From an uncultured Clostridia bacterium (lineage in GTDB: Bacteria; Bacillota; Clostridia; Oscillospirales; Ruminococcaceae): 6,428 nucleotides of DNA. Positions 1 through 6,128 of the stretch are shown in pieces. The position numbers and the translations under genes are program-made. The notes below the pieces were generated by a model. The model was given only the letters and a program-made list of their open reading frames with translations, did no database searches and was not told where the DNA came from. The stretch is taken from assembly GCA_947175045.1 (NCBI GenBank), contig CAMWLH010000126.1, positions 1 to 6,428 of the forward strand, written 5' to 3'. How positions within the stretch are numbered: position 1 is the stretch's first letter; each line of letters begins with the position of its first letter.

Positions 1-118
1 AAAAATAAACCCAGTAACAAAAATCTAACAAATTATTAGCGTGTTAGCATAAATTTTCATTTATCTTTGAACCAAAGCCACATTTATTTATCCGAAAATC
101 AAAAATTTTTAAATTTTT
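1..118. other. AT-rich region before the sigma operon, no gene seen
   Basis: No reading frame with a ribosome binding site is visible on either strand. The last 20 or so bases are A/T tracts that may assist the ECF promoter. CTAACAAATT (26-35) and GTTAGCAT (43-50) resemble short words of the antisense RNA region at 6351-6381, possibly by chance. Confidence 0.4.
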
Positions 119-144
119 TGTAACGAATCAAGTATTCCGTCGTC
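119..144 (+). promoter_or_regulatory. ECF-type sigma promoter of the sigma/anti-sigma operon
   Basis: TGTAAC (119-124), 16 bases, then CGTC (141-144) matches the -35/-10 pattern of Bacillus-type ECF sigma promoters (TGAAAC/TGTAAC about 16 bases before CGTA/CGTC/CGAC). The -35 box follows a long A/T tract (about 100-118), as is common for this promoter class. The expected transcript start near 151 leaves a very short leader before the AAAGGAGG site at 154-161. The likely user is the sigma factor encoded immediately downstream, giving positive autoregulation; that is inference. Confidence 0.72.
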
Positions 145-170
145 TAACCAATGAAAGGAGGTGATATGTC

Positions 171-656
171 ATGAAAAACCCTGATTTCGACAGGCTGTAC
201 AACGTCTACTATATGAAGGTATACTCCTACGTTATGACGATCGTAAAGAGCTCTCACATGGCGGAGGAGATAACCCAGCAGGCGTTTTACAAGGCGCTGA
301 ACAGCCCGTCGCGGTTCGAGGGGCGCTCAGACGAATTCACATGGCTGTGCGCCATTGCGAAAAACGCCGCGCTCGACGAGATAAAAAAGCAGTCCCGCCA
401 CGAACCGCTGACCGAGGATATCCCCTCCGCCAAAAGCATTGAGCAAACCGCGGAGGACGAGGAGCTCACCCTAAAAATACATCAGCTCCTGCATAATATG
501 GAAGAGCCGTATAAAGAGGTTTTTCAACTGAGAGTTTTCGGGGAGTTGTCCTTTGCGAAAATAGGGCTTATTTTCGGTAAAACGGAAAATTGGGCAAGAG
601 TGACATATCACCGCGCAAAACTTAAGCTTCAAGAAAGGTTGGGAGATAATGAGTGA
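171..656 (+). CDS. RNA polymerase sigma factor, sigma-70 family, ECF subfamily
   Basis: A 161-residue ECF sigma factor, which would direct core RNA polymerase to a small stress regulon. Region sigma2 covers about residues 8-75: EEITQQAFYKAL (32-43) fits conserved region 2.2 and FTWLCAIAKNAALDEI (56-71) fits regions 2.3-2.4, with the usual W..IA.N...D pattern. A charged linker (75-100) leads to sigma4 at about 101-156, with a helix-turn-helix around LSFAKIGLIFGKTENWARV and the final YHRAKLKLQERL helix. Length is normal for the family. The start is set by AAAGGAGG at 154-161, nine bases before ATG. The last 8 bases overlap the next gene, a membrane protein with an anti-sigma zinc-finger motif. 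The family is clear; the inducing signal and regulon cannot be read from sequence. Confidence 0.95.
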   Translation: MKNPDFDRLYNVYYMKVYSYVMTIVKSSHMAEEITQQAFYKALNSPSRFEGRSDEFTWLCAIAKNAALDEIKKQSRHEPLTEDIPSAKSIEQTAEDEELTLKIHQLLHNMEEPYKEVFQLRVFGELSFAKIGLIFGKTENWARVTYHRAKLKLQERLGDNE

Positions 657-1833
657 AAATAAATACCCCTGCGGGATAGTCCGCGATCTTATACCGCTGT
701 ACCGCGACGGAGTGTGCGGCGAGGAGAGCCGCAAAATAGTTGAGGAGCACCTGCGCGAATGCGCGGACTGCCGCGAAATATCCAAGTGTCTGAATGACAC
801 CACGATAGAGCAGACGCTTTCGAGAGAGTCGGAAAGCGTGCTGAGCAAGCATGAACAAAAGGAGCGCCGCACGGCTGTAACGGCGGGCATGATAGTTTCG
901 GGGATACTTATGATACCCGTTATAGTCTGCCTTATATGCAATCTGGCGGTCGGACACGCGCTGGACTGGTTTTTTATCGTTCTTACCGCGCTCCTCACCA
1001 CGGCAAGTGTGATAGTCGTGCCGCTGATGACAAGGGAGCGCCGCTTTTCCAAAACCGTCGGCTGCTTTACCGCGTCGCTTGTGCTGCTTCTGCTGACGAT
1101 ATGCCTGTATACGGGCGGGAACTGGTTCTTTGTTGCCGCTGTGCCGATAATCTTCGGTATGTCGGTGATATTCCTGCCGTTTATAATACGGCAGATACCG
1201 CTGCCTCCCGCGCTGAAAAACCGCAAGGCTCTCACCGTGATAGTGTGGGACGTGTTCTGGCTGCTGTTTATGCTGCTGACCTGCTGCCTTTATGCCAACG
1301 GAGTGTGGTTCGGCGTGGCGGCTGTGCCGGTCGTGTTTGGGCTGTCGGTAGTGATTTTGCCGTTTCTGGTGCGGCAGATTCCGCTTCCCAAGTTTATGGC
1401 AAACCATAAGGGGCTTGCGGTAATGCTCTGGGATACACTGTGGCTCTATCTGGTCATAATCACCTGCGGTATTTACGGCGGCGACGGCGCTTACTGGCGT
1501 CCCGCCTTTATTATCACATCCTGGTGCGCCCTGCTGCCATGGACCATCTTCCTCACCGCAAGATACCTTAAAGCACACCCGATGATAAAGGCGGGAATGA
1601 TAACAATAGTTTCGGGCTTGTTTATGTCCACAATGAATGATTTTATCTCAAAGGTAGCGCTGGCACAAAGCGATTACAGCATATACGGTCCGTCCCTGCT
1701 CAAAGCAGATCTGTTTGACTGGTCGGACAATATGTTAAATCATAACGTGTCGTTCCTTGTGCTGGCGGGTTCGTTGCTGATAGGTATCGCGCTTATTGTC
1801 AGCGGGATATTCCTCGCAAAGAGGAGGAAATGA
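649..1833 (+). CDS. Membrane anti-sigma factor with N-terminal zinc-finger (zf-HC2/ZAS) domain
   Basis: A 394-residue membrane protein starting inside the sigma gene (8-base overlap), so the two are translationally coupled. The cytoplasmic N terminus has the pattern of ZAS anti-sigma domains: C8, then DLIPLYRDGVCGEES (13-27), then the H34-x3-C38-x2-C41 motif, followed by a linker (42-73). Such domains hold the partner ECF sigma factor inactive at the membrane. The rest is roughly ten hydrophobic segments from about residue 75 to 390, far more than the single segment of classical anti-sigma factors such as RsiW, ending in the positive tail AKRRK. Residues 150-204 and 211-265 are a gapless duplication (see repeat entry). 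A more polar stretch at about 336-367 may face outside. Function in releasing the sigma factor is inferred from the family and gene order; the membrane part is not a family I can name. Confidence 0.88.
   Translation: MSENKYPCGIVRDLIPLYRDGVCGEESRKIVEEHLRECADCREISKCLNDTTIEQTLSRESESVLSKHEQKERRTAVTAGMIVSGILMIPVIVCLICNLAVGHALDWFFIVLTALLTTASVIVVPLMTRERRFSKTVGCFTASLVLLLLTICLYTGGNWFFVAAVPIIFGMSVIFLPFIIRQIPLPPALKNRKALTVIVWDVFWLLFMLLTCCLYANGVWFGVAAVPVVFGLSVVILPFLVRQIPLPKFMANHKGLAVMLWDTLWLYLVIITCGIYGGDGAYWRPAFIITSWCALLPWTIFLTARYLKAHPMIKAGMITIVSGLFMSTMNDFISKVALAQSDYSIYGPSLLKADLFDWSDNMLNHNVSFLVLAGSLLIGIALIVSGIFLAKRRK
1096..1443 (+). repeat. Internal 61-residue tandem repeat in the anti-sigma membrane domain
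   Basis: Residues 150-204 (1096-1260) and 211-265 (1279-1443) align without gaps at a 61-residue offset. I count 32 identities in 55 positions. Shared landmarks are LY, W-F, VAAVP, FG-S, LPF, RQIPLP, N-K and WD. A weaker upstream copy begins at WFF (107-109) with offset 52, and a partial third copy begins at IY (275-276). Each unit would be a pair of membrane helices joined by an RQIPLP loop. The DNA has diverged, so the duplication is not recent. Confidence 0.85.
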
Positions 1834-1892
1834 TATAAAAAATGGAAAAAACAGGCACCCATTATTACAACGGCAAACACCGGCGCAATATC
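1834..1892. other. Short gap between converging genes
   Basis: The anti-sigma gene and the FMN-protein gene end 59 bases apart, tail to tail. I see no stem of useful length followed by a T tract on either strand here, so transcription of either operon may run into the other. Confidence 0.5.
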
Positions 1893-2318
1893 CTACACCT
1901 CGTCAATAGGCAGGGTGACATTGCCTAAACCGTGATAATAATTTACGCTTTCGGCTGTGAATTTATATACGCAGTAATCCTCGTCGTCAACGCCCTTGGG
2001 GTAATATATCTCATCTCCCTCGTGCCATATCATGGCTTTGGTATCATGGTCGGTGCACACCTCGATGGTTCCCGTAAAAAGAGCGCCCTTGATGTTCCTC
2101 TCGTCGCAGTAATACACCGACGCCTTAGGGTTTTTTATAAACTGCGCGGCTCTCTTTGAACTTGTGTTGGTGGAGAAATACTGCACCTTTATTCCCTCAT
2201 GCTCTGCCACAAACATTGCCTTGATCTGCGGGAACCCGTTTTCGTTAATCGATCCGACATATGCCACCTTTTGATTTTTCCGCAGTGCGCGTATTTCCTT
2301 TTTGATTTCACCGTTCAT
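1893..2318 (-). CDS. Pyridoxamine 5'-phosphate oxidase-like FMN-binding protein
   Basis: A 141-residue single-domain protein of the split-barrel flavin-binding fold related to pyridoxamine 5'-phosphate oxidase. Typical features are an N-terminal helix (about 1-14), the strand pair VAYVGSINENGFPQIKAMFV (18-37), the FSTNTSSKRAAQFIKNPKASVYY stretch (48-70; the S-x-K followed by N-P is a common FMN-phosphate contact region), and GALFTGTIEV (78-87). The length fits small relatives, which often act on flavins, heme or unknown substrates, so true PNPOx activity should not be assumed. The ATG at 2318 is chosen because AAGGAG (2326-2331) lies 7 bases ahead; longer starts upstream read through the marR gene. 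Its start lies 11 bases inside the end of the MarR gene, so the pair is one operon and this protein is probably what the repressor controls. The gene ends tail to tail with the anti-sigma gene. Confidence 0.85.
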   Translation of the reverse strand: MNGEIKKEIRALRKNQKVAYVGSINENGFPQIKAMFVAEHEGIKVQYFSTNTSSKRAAQFIKNPKASVYYCDERNIKGALFTGTIEVCTDHDTKAMIWHEGDEIYYPKGVDDEDYCVYKFTAESVNYYHGLGNVTLPIDEV

Positions 2319-2760
2319 AATCATTCTCCTTTTTGATAAGATTTTCAAGCACCTTCCCAAGGCTGCTTTCAAAGTTGAGTATTTCCTCATCGCTGAACCC
2401 TCCGTAAAACACCTCGTTCATTTCCGCGGACACCTTGTCGTATTTCTCACGGAGACCCCTCGCCCTTTCGGTGAGCCTTATCCGCACGGCGCGGCGATCT
2501 TTCGGGTCAAACGCCCTCATAATATGCCCCGAACTCTCCAGCCTGTCCAGCATACTTGTAAGCGTCGTCTTGGCAAGACCCGTTTTCCGCGACAGCTCGA
2601 TTATCGGTATATCGTCTCGCTCCCACAGCACGAACAGTATCCGTCCCTGCGCGCCGTTGAACTCGCTGATACCGTGTTCCGCAAGCATTTTTTCAAACAC
2701 CCGCCCCTGTATCTGCTTTATCTTGCTGATAAGAAATCCTCCGTTGGTTTTTTCGATCAA
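2308..2760 (-). CDS. MarR-family transcriptional regulator
   Basis: A 150-residue MarR-type winged-helix repressor. N- and C-terminal helices (about 5-30 and 105-146) would form the dimer interface. The DNA-binding core is about residues 37-100: IPIIELSRKTGLAKTTLTSMLDRLESSGHI (51-80) covers the helix-turn-helix with recognition helix TTLTSMLDRLE, and the wing carries the family motif DPKDRR (85-90) followed by VRIRLTERA. Length is normal. The start codon is TTG at 2758-2760, chosen because AGGAGG (2770-2775) lies nine bases upstream and no ATG fits. A perfect palindrome over its promoter makes autorepression likely. The gene overlaps the downstream FMN-protein gene by 11 bases. The ligand is unknown; MarR proteins beside flavin proteins often sense phenolic or oxidising compounds, but nothing here proves that. 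Confidence 0.93.
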   Translation of the reverse strand: MIEKTNGGFLISKIKQIQGRVFEKMLAEHGISEFNGAQGRILFVLWERDDIPIIELSRKTGLAKTTLTSMLDRLESSGHIMRAFDPKDRRAVRIRLTERARGLREKYDKVSAEMNEVFYGGFSDEEILNFESSLGKVLENLIKKENDYER

Positions 2761-2769
2761 GCTTTATCG

Positions 2770-2775
2770 CCTCCT
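2770..2775 (-). promoter_or_regulatory. Ribosome binding site fixing the TTG start of the MarR gene
   Basis: AGGAGG on the minus strand, nine bases before the TTG start codon at 2760. It supports an unusual start codon, which would itself lower translation of the repressor. Confidence 0.75.
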
Positions 2776-2801
2776 ACCATATAGTATAATACTATATGGT
2801 A
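2775..2801. promoter_or_regulatory. Perfect palindromic operator, probable MarR binding site
   Basis: Arms of 13 bases (TACCATATAGTAT and its exact complement) flank a single central A at 2788. The site covers the -10 box and most of the spacer of the MarR promoter. Its size and symmetry suit a winged-helix dimer, and binding would block RNA polymerase. That this MarR protein binds it is inference from position. Confidence 0.8.
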
Positions 2802-2811
2802 CTAATGTCAA
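2783..2811 (-). promoter_or_regulatory. Sigma-A-type promoter of the MarR/FMN-protein operon
   Basis: Minus-strand -35 TTGACA (2806-2811), 17-base spacer, -10 TATACT (2783-2788). The transcript start would be near 2776, just before the AGGAGG site, giving a leader of only some 15 bases. The palindromic operator overlaps it. Confidence 0.82.
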
Positions 2812-2871
2812 GGGGTTTTTGAAATATTATGCGCCGACATTGTGTGGCATTTGGGATTTTTCTACAAACCG

Positions 2872-2904
2872 GGCAACACCGCACAAAGCTTGTGCGGTGT
2901 TGCC
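2872..2904. terminator. Strong hairpin between glyS and the MarR promoter, probable terminator
   Basis: A perfect 15-bp stem (2872-2886 with 2890-2904) and AGC loop. On the plus strand it is followed by TTATATTTTT, a good U-rich tail. On the minus strand the following bases (CGGTTTGTAG) are only weakly T-rich. It lies 78 bases beyond the glyS stop codon, so it would end glyS transcription by position, but the better T tract faces the other way. It could also be a copy of a dispersed hairpin element. Confidence 0.6.
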
Positions 2905-2941
2905 TTATATTTTTCATTTTCTTTTTAGTCTGTCAAAATTT

Positions 2942-2976
2942 TATCCCCCTGCCGACACGGTATCAACAAGGGGATA
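2942..2976 (-). other. Hairpin just after the glyS stop codon
   Basis: TATCCCC (2942-2948) and GGGGATA (2970-2976) can form a 7-bp stem, with a nested CCG/CGG pair in the 21-base loop. On the minus strand it begins five bases after the glyS stop codon and is followed by AAATTTTG, a poor T tract. It may protect or help end the glyS mRNA. Confidence 0.35.
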
Positions 2977-2981
2977 TTTAT

Positions 2982-4364
2982 TTAAATCATCGCAACTCTC
3001 TGTGCGATATAATCCTTAACTTCGGAGATGGGCATTCTCACCTGCTGCATGGAGTCGCGCTCGCGGACTGTCACGCAGTTGTCGGTTTCGCTGTCAAAGT
3101 CGTAGGTTATGCAGAACGGAGTTCCTATCTCGTCCTGTCTGCGGTAGCGCTTGCCGATGGAGCCCGCCTCGTCGTATTCCACCATAAAACTCTTTGCAAG
3201 CTCGTCGTGTATTTTCATAGCGTTCTCGCCGAGCTTTTTGGACAGGGGCAGTATCGCAGCCTTTATGGGAGCTATCGCGGGGTGGAAGTGCAGCACGACT
3301 CTCACGTCGTTCTTTTCCGCGTCGATTACCTCTTCGTCGTAAGCCTCGCAGATAAGCGCCAGCACGGTTCTGTCCAGACCGTAGGTGGATTCGATTATAT
3401 AGGGAACAAACTTCTCGTTTGTTTCGGGGTCGAGATACTCTATCTTCTGACCGCTGTATTCCTGGTGGCGGCTCAGGTCGAAATCGGTGCGGTTGTGAGT
3501 GCCGTTGATCTCTCCCCAGCCGAACGGGAACAGGAACTCGATATCGCAGGCAGCCTTGGCGTAGTGCGCGAGCTTTTCATGGTCGTGATAGCGCAGGTGC
3601 TCCTCGCTGATACCCAAATCAATATAGAATTTTCTTCCGAATTCCTTGAAATAATCGTAAAGCTCGCTGTCCGTGCCCTCCTTGCAGAAGGTCTGGAATT
3701 CCATCTGCTCGAACTCGATGGTGCGGAAAGTAAAGTTTCCGGGAGTGATCTCGTTTCTGAAAGCCTTGCCTATCTGTCCTATGGAGAACGGGAGCTTAGC
3801 CCTCATGGTGCGCTGAACGTTCAGAAAGTTTACATATTCGCCCTGTGCGTTTTCGGGACGGAGGTAGATAACGCTCTTGCTGTCGGCGGTAACGCCTCTG
3901 TATGTCTGGAACATCAGGTTGAATTCGCGTATGCCCGTATAGTTGGATTTGCCGCACTTGGGGCAGGGAATCTTGTGGCTCTCGATATACTCGAACATCT
4001 CTTCCTTGGTCATAGCGTCGGGGTGAGCGTCGGGGTCAAAGCCCTCTATAAGATTATCCGCGCGGTGGCGCATTTTGCACTCCTTGCAGTCAAGAAGCGG
4101 GTCGGAGAAGCTGGCAACGTGTCCCGAAGCCTCCCATACGCGCGGATGCATAAGGATATCGGCGTCCAGCTCGTAGCTGTTGCGGCGCTCCTGTATAAAG
4201 CGCTTTCTCCACGCGTCCTTGACCGTGTTCTTCAGCCGCGCGCCGAGAGGACCGTAATCCCATGTGTTCGCAAGACCGCCGTATATCTCGCTTCCCGCGA
4301 AGATAAAGCCTCTGCCTTTGCACAGAGCCACTATCTTGTCCATTGTCTTTTCGGTGTTGTTCAT
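2982..4364 (-). CDS. glyS: Glycyl-tRNA synthetase, single-chain (homodimeric) type
   Basis: A 460-residue class II synthetase that charges tRNA-Gly with glycine in the cytoplasm. The N terminus CKGRGFIFAGSEIYGG (15-30) and NTWDYGPLGARLKN (33-46) are hallmarks of the homodimeric enzyme, not the alpha/beta type. VWEASGHVASFSDPL (76-90) is the motif 1 region; C93, C96, C134 and C137 form two CxxC pairs likely to hold zinc in the insertion; RPENAQGEYVNF (169-180) lies in the active site; FRNEITP (202-208) with RTIEFEQMEFQ (214-224) is motif 2; ESTYGLDRTVLAL (325-337) is motif 3. The anticodon-binding domain covers about 355-455. Length is normal. The ATG is preceded by AAAGGA (4372-4377), 7 bases ahead. 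The 64-base gap upstream has no T-box leader, so this gene is probably read from the ilvE side. Confidence 0.97.
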   Translation of the reverse strand: MNNTEKTMDKIVALCKGRGFIFAGSEIYGGLANTWDYGPLGARLKNTVKDAWRKRFIQERRNSYELDADILMHPRVWEASGHVASFSDPLLDCKECKMRHRADNLIEGFDPDAHPDAMTKEEMFEYIESHKIPCPKCGKSNYTGIREFNLMFQTYRGVTADSKSVIYLRPENAQGEYVNFLNVQRTMRAKLPFSIGQIGKAFRNEITPGNFTFRTIEFEQMEFQTFCKEGTDSELYDYFKEFGRKFYIDLGISEEHLRYHDHEKLAHYAKAACDIEFLFPFGWGEINGTHNRTDFDLSRHQEYSGQKIEYLDPETNEKFVPYIIESTYGLDRTVLALICEAYDEEVIDAEKNDVRVVLHFHPAIAPIKAAILPLSKKLGENAMKIHDELAKSFMVEYDEAGSIGKRYRRQDEIGTPFCITYDFDSETDNCVTVRERDSMQQVRMPISEVKDYIAQRVAMI

Positions 4365-4376
4365 ATTGTTTTCCTT

Positions 4377-4406
4377 TCATGCCCCGCATGGCGGGTCGTT
4401 ATTCAT
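4377..4406 (-). CDS. Possible 9-codon open reading frame in front of glyS
   Basis: ATG at 4406 is preceded five bases away by AAGGGA and reads MNNDPPCGA before a TGA at 4377-4379, which touches the AAAGGA site of glyS. The codons over 4383-4395 also form a 5-bp CCCGC/GCGGG hairpin. Translation of this frame could open that hairpin and help glyS initiation. It has only one glycine codon, so it is a poor glycine attenuator. It may be chance. Confidence 0.2.
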   Translation of the reverse strand: MNNDPPCGA

Positions 4407-4428
4407 AAATGTCCCTTGGGCGGAGCCG

Positions 4429-4881
4429 TCAGGCTATCAGCCGGTATACCTCTCTGTAAAAGCTGTCCGAGCTGTCCGCGACCTCTAAGAATGCCTGCGC
4501 CCAGTTCAGATCAGCCTCCGAGGCGCTGTCGGGGTCGCTGAGTATGGAAAAGCACCTGAAAATGTTGTTCAGATAAGACTTTTCCTCGACCGCGAGGGTG
4601 TCTATCTTTGCTTCCACGTTCTTGTCGTCTAAGGATACCGCCGCAATCTTGTCTACTGCCTTGGTGCATTTCGTGAGAGACTTCTCGGCGTTTTCCATAT
4701 CGAAATCCGCAAGGTATCCCATATACGCCGTATAGTTGTCGTAATAGTCGTTGTTGAGCAGCCGCCCGACCTTGTTCGTGCCCGTATTGAGCTGCACAAG
4801 GAATATAACGCCCGCAATGGCAAACGCAATTATGGAGGTGCATATTCTGACCAGTATCCTCTTGCCCATATTTTTGAACAT
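4429..4881 (-). CDS. Unknown small membrane-anchored protein
   Basis: A 150-residue protein I do not recognise. A short positive N terminus (KRILVR, 7-12) leads into one hydrophobic segment (about 9-31, ending in AIAGVIFLVQL), then a soluble, mostly helical acidic domain of about 118 residues rich in Asp, Glu and Lys and ending in FYREVYRLIA. The layout fits an anchor with the bulk outside the cell, or an uncleaved signal. C72 and C110 are the only cysteines of that domain. The start is uncertain: TTG 4893, GTG 4890 and ATG 4881 share a frame; AAAGGA at 4896-4901 is well placed for GTG 4890, while the ATG has GGTGG close by. It sits 42 bases after ilvE and 64 before glyS on the same strand, so it is probably co-transcribed with both. 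Confidence 0.7.
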   Translation of the reverse strand: MFKNMGKRILVRICTSIIAFAIAGVIFLVQLNTGTNKVGRLLNNDYYDNYTAYMGYLADFDMENAEKSLTKCTKAVDKIAAVSLDDKNVEAKIDTLAVEEKSYLNNIFRCFSILSDPDSASEADLNWAQAFLEVADSSDSFYREVYRLIA

Positions 4882-4923
4882 AATTACCACCAATATCCTT
4901 TCTGTCGTGAAACAAATCCGTTA

Positions 4924-5988
4924 TCAGAGCTTCTCTATCCAGCCCATATCGTCGGGGAGCTTTCCGTACTGCATACCCGTCATGGTGTCGTAAAGGCGCT
5001 GAGTTACCGCTCCGATTTTATTGCCGTTTATCTCCATTATCTTGTCGCCCCATTTAAGGCGTCCTACGGGGGAGATTACCGCCGCTGTACCCGTGCCGAA
5101 CACCTCTTCAAGCTTTCCGCTGTCGTAGGCTTCGGCTACCTCCTGAATGGTGATAGCTCTTTCGCTTACCTTCATTCCCCATTTTCTGCAAAGCTCCAGG
5201 GAGGACTTTCTGGTTATGCCCGACAGAACCGAACCACGCAGCTCGGGAGTAACCACCTCTCCGTCGATAACAAAGAAAATATTCATCGAGCCCACTTCCT
5301 CAATATACTTGCGCTCAATACCGTCAAGCCAGAGCACCTGTGAGTAGTTCTGCCTGTGAGCCTCGTCCTGACCCGCGAGAGAAGCTGCGTAGTTTCCGCC
5401 CGTTTTGGTGAAGCCCGTGCCGCCCTTTACGGAGCGCACATAATTTGTTTCCACATAAATCCCAACGGGATCGAGACCCGAAGCGTAATAAGCGCCCGAC
5501 GGGCTCATGATTATCATAAAGTAGTAGTGCTCCGCGGGGCGTACTCCTATGTAGGGATCGTCCGCGAAAATAAAGGGACGGATATAAAGGGACGTTCCCT
5601 CAGCAGAGGGCACCCAGTCCTTATCCAACTCCACAAGGGCATGCAGAGCTTTCAGACCGTCCTCCACGGGAAGCTGAGGTATAACCAGACGCTCCGCGGA
5701 AACATTAAGGCGCTTGAAGTTCTCAATCGGACGGAAGAACTGTATCCCTCCGTCGGGGGTTCTGTATGCTTTAAGTCCCTCGAATATCTCCTGTGCGTAA
5801 TGCAGAACCATTGACGCGGGAGAAATGGAGATATCTCCGAAAGGGACGATTCTTGCGTCGTGCCAGCCCTTGCCCGCATCATAATCCATTATAAACATAT
5901 GGTCGGTGAATATATGACCGAATCCCAGCTTGCTTTCGTCCTCGGGTTTAGCCTTGGGGGAAGCGATTTTCTCAATTCTTATTTCCAT
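4924..5988 (-). CDS. ilvE: Branched-chain-amino-acid aminotransferase
   Basis: A 354-residue class IV PLP aminotransferase that swaps the amino group between glutamate and the 2-oxo acids of leucine, isoleucine and valine. Landmarks are HYAQEIFEGLKAYR (63-76), IQFFRPIENFKRLNVSAERL (82-101), SLYIRPFIFADDPYIGVRP (133-151), the catalytic lysine in FTKTGGNYAASL (K195), EEVGSMNIFFV (230-240) with E231 expected to contact the cofactor ring, SGITRKSSLEL (256-266), and the phosphate-binding GTGTAAVISPVG (298-309). The length and the C-terminal GDKIMEINGNKIG and YDTMTGMQYGK motifs place it with the longer BCAT type seen in mammals and many Firmicutes. AAAGGA (5995-6000) lies 6 bases before the ATG. 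It is first in a likely operon with the membrane protein and glyS. No T-box or other recognisable leader control is visible. Confidence 0.96.
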   Translation of the reverse strand: MEIRIEKIASPKAKPEDESKLGFGHIFTDHMFIMDYDAGKGWHDARIVPFGDISISPASMVLHYAQEIFEGLKAYRTPDGGIQFFRPIENFKRLNVSAERLVIPQLPVEDGLKALHALVELDKDWVPSAEGTSLYIRPFIFADDPYIGVRPAEHYYFMIIMSPSGAYYASGLDPVGIYVETNYVRSVKGGTGFTKTGGNYAASLAGQDEAHRQNYSQVLWLDGIERKYIEEVGSMNIFFVIDGEVVTPELRGSVLSGITRKSSLELCRKWGMKVSERAITIQEVAEAYDSGKLEEVFGTGTAAVISPVGRLKWGDKIMEINGNKIGAVTQRLYDTMTGMQYGKLPDDMGWIEKL

Positions 5989-6043
5989 AATAATTCCTTT
6001 CCGTCCGCGCAGCCAAACCCGCGAACCACAATACTACCTAACT

Positions 6044-6072
6044 ATTATATCATCTTTTCCGCCAAAAGTAAA
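6044..6072 (-). promoter_or_regulatory. Promoter of ilvE and probably the downstream genes
   Basis: Minus strand: -35 TTTACT (6067-6072), 17-base spacer, -10 TATAAT (6044-6049) preceded by TGA, an extended -10. An A/T tract (6074-6090) lies just upstream as a possible UP element. Transcript start near 6037 gives a leader of about 49 bases, too short for a T-box. Confidence 0.8.
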
Positions 6073-6096
6073 TACATTTTTTTAAATTTCGCCGCA

Positions 6097-6113
6097 GTCG
6101 GCTGTCCGCCGAC
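6097..6113. promoter_or_regulatory. Inverted repeat between two divergent promoters
   Basis: GTCGGC (6097-6102) and GCCGAC (6108-6113) with a 5-base gap form a perfect inverted repeat. It lies 24 bases beyond the ilvE -35 box and 15 bases before the toxin -35 box. No T tract follows on either side, so it looks more like a possible operator than a terminator. Confidence 0.3.
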
Positions 6114-6128
6114 AATACACGGCAAAGA

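Noticed and set aside
25..50. Words CTAACAAATT, TTAGCG and GTTAGCAT that resemble the toxin-locus repeats, as if a second antisense locus ended at the window edge
   Set aside because: The matches are short, in mixed order and orientation, in AT-rich sequence, and no promoter, terminator or small peptide accompanies them. The neighbouring sequence before position 1 would be needed.
622..1578. A 318-codon minus-strand open frame over the anti-sigma gene
   Set aside because: It is rich in His, Gln and Arg with no fold-like pattern, and it lies opposite a well-supported membrane protein.
2319..2390. N-terminal extension of the FMN protein up to 2390
   Set aside because: The extra residues read through the end of the MarR gene in another frame and have no ribosome binding site; the ATG at 2318 has AAGGAG at the right distance.
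2785..2790. Plus-strand TATAAT inside the MarR operator as a promoter for a short RNA ending at the 2872-2904 hairpin
   Set aside because: There is no acceptable -35 box 16-18 bases upstream; the sequence is explained by the palindrome itself.
2900..2938. Minus-strand TTGACA (2933-2938) after glyS as a promoter
   Set aside because: No -10-like box occurs at 16-18 bases; the nearest TATAA-like sequence is too far and the 15-bp hairpin follows at once.
2829..4541. A 570-codon plus-strand open frame across the glyS region
   Set aside because: It is opposite a clear glycyl-tRNA synthetase with all class II motifs, and its translation has no recognisable domain. It is a by-product of codon use on the other strand.
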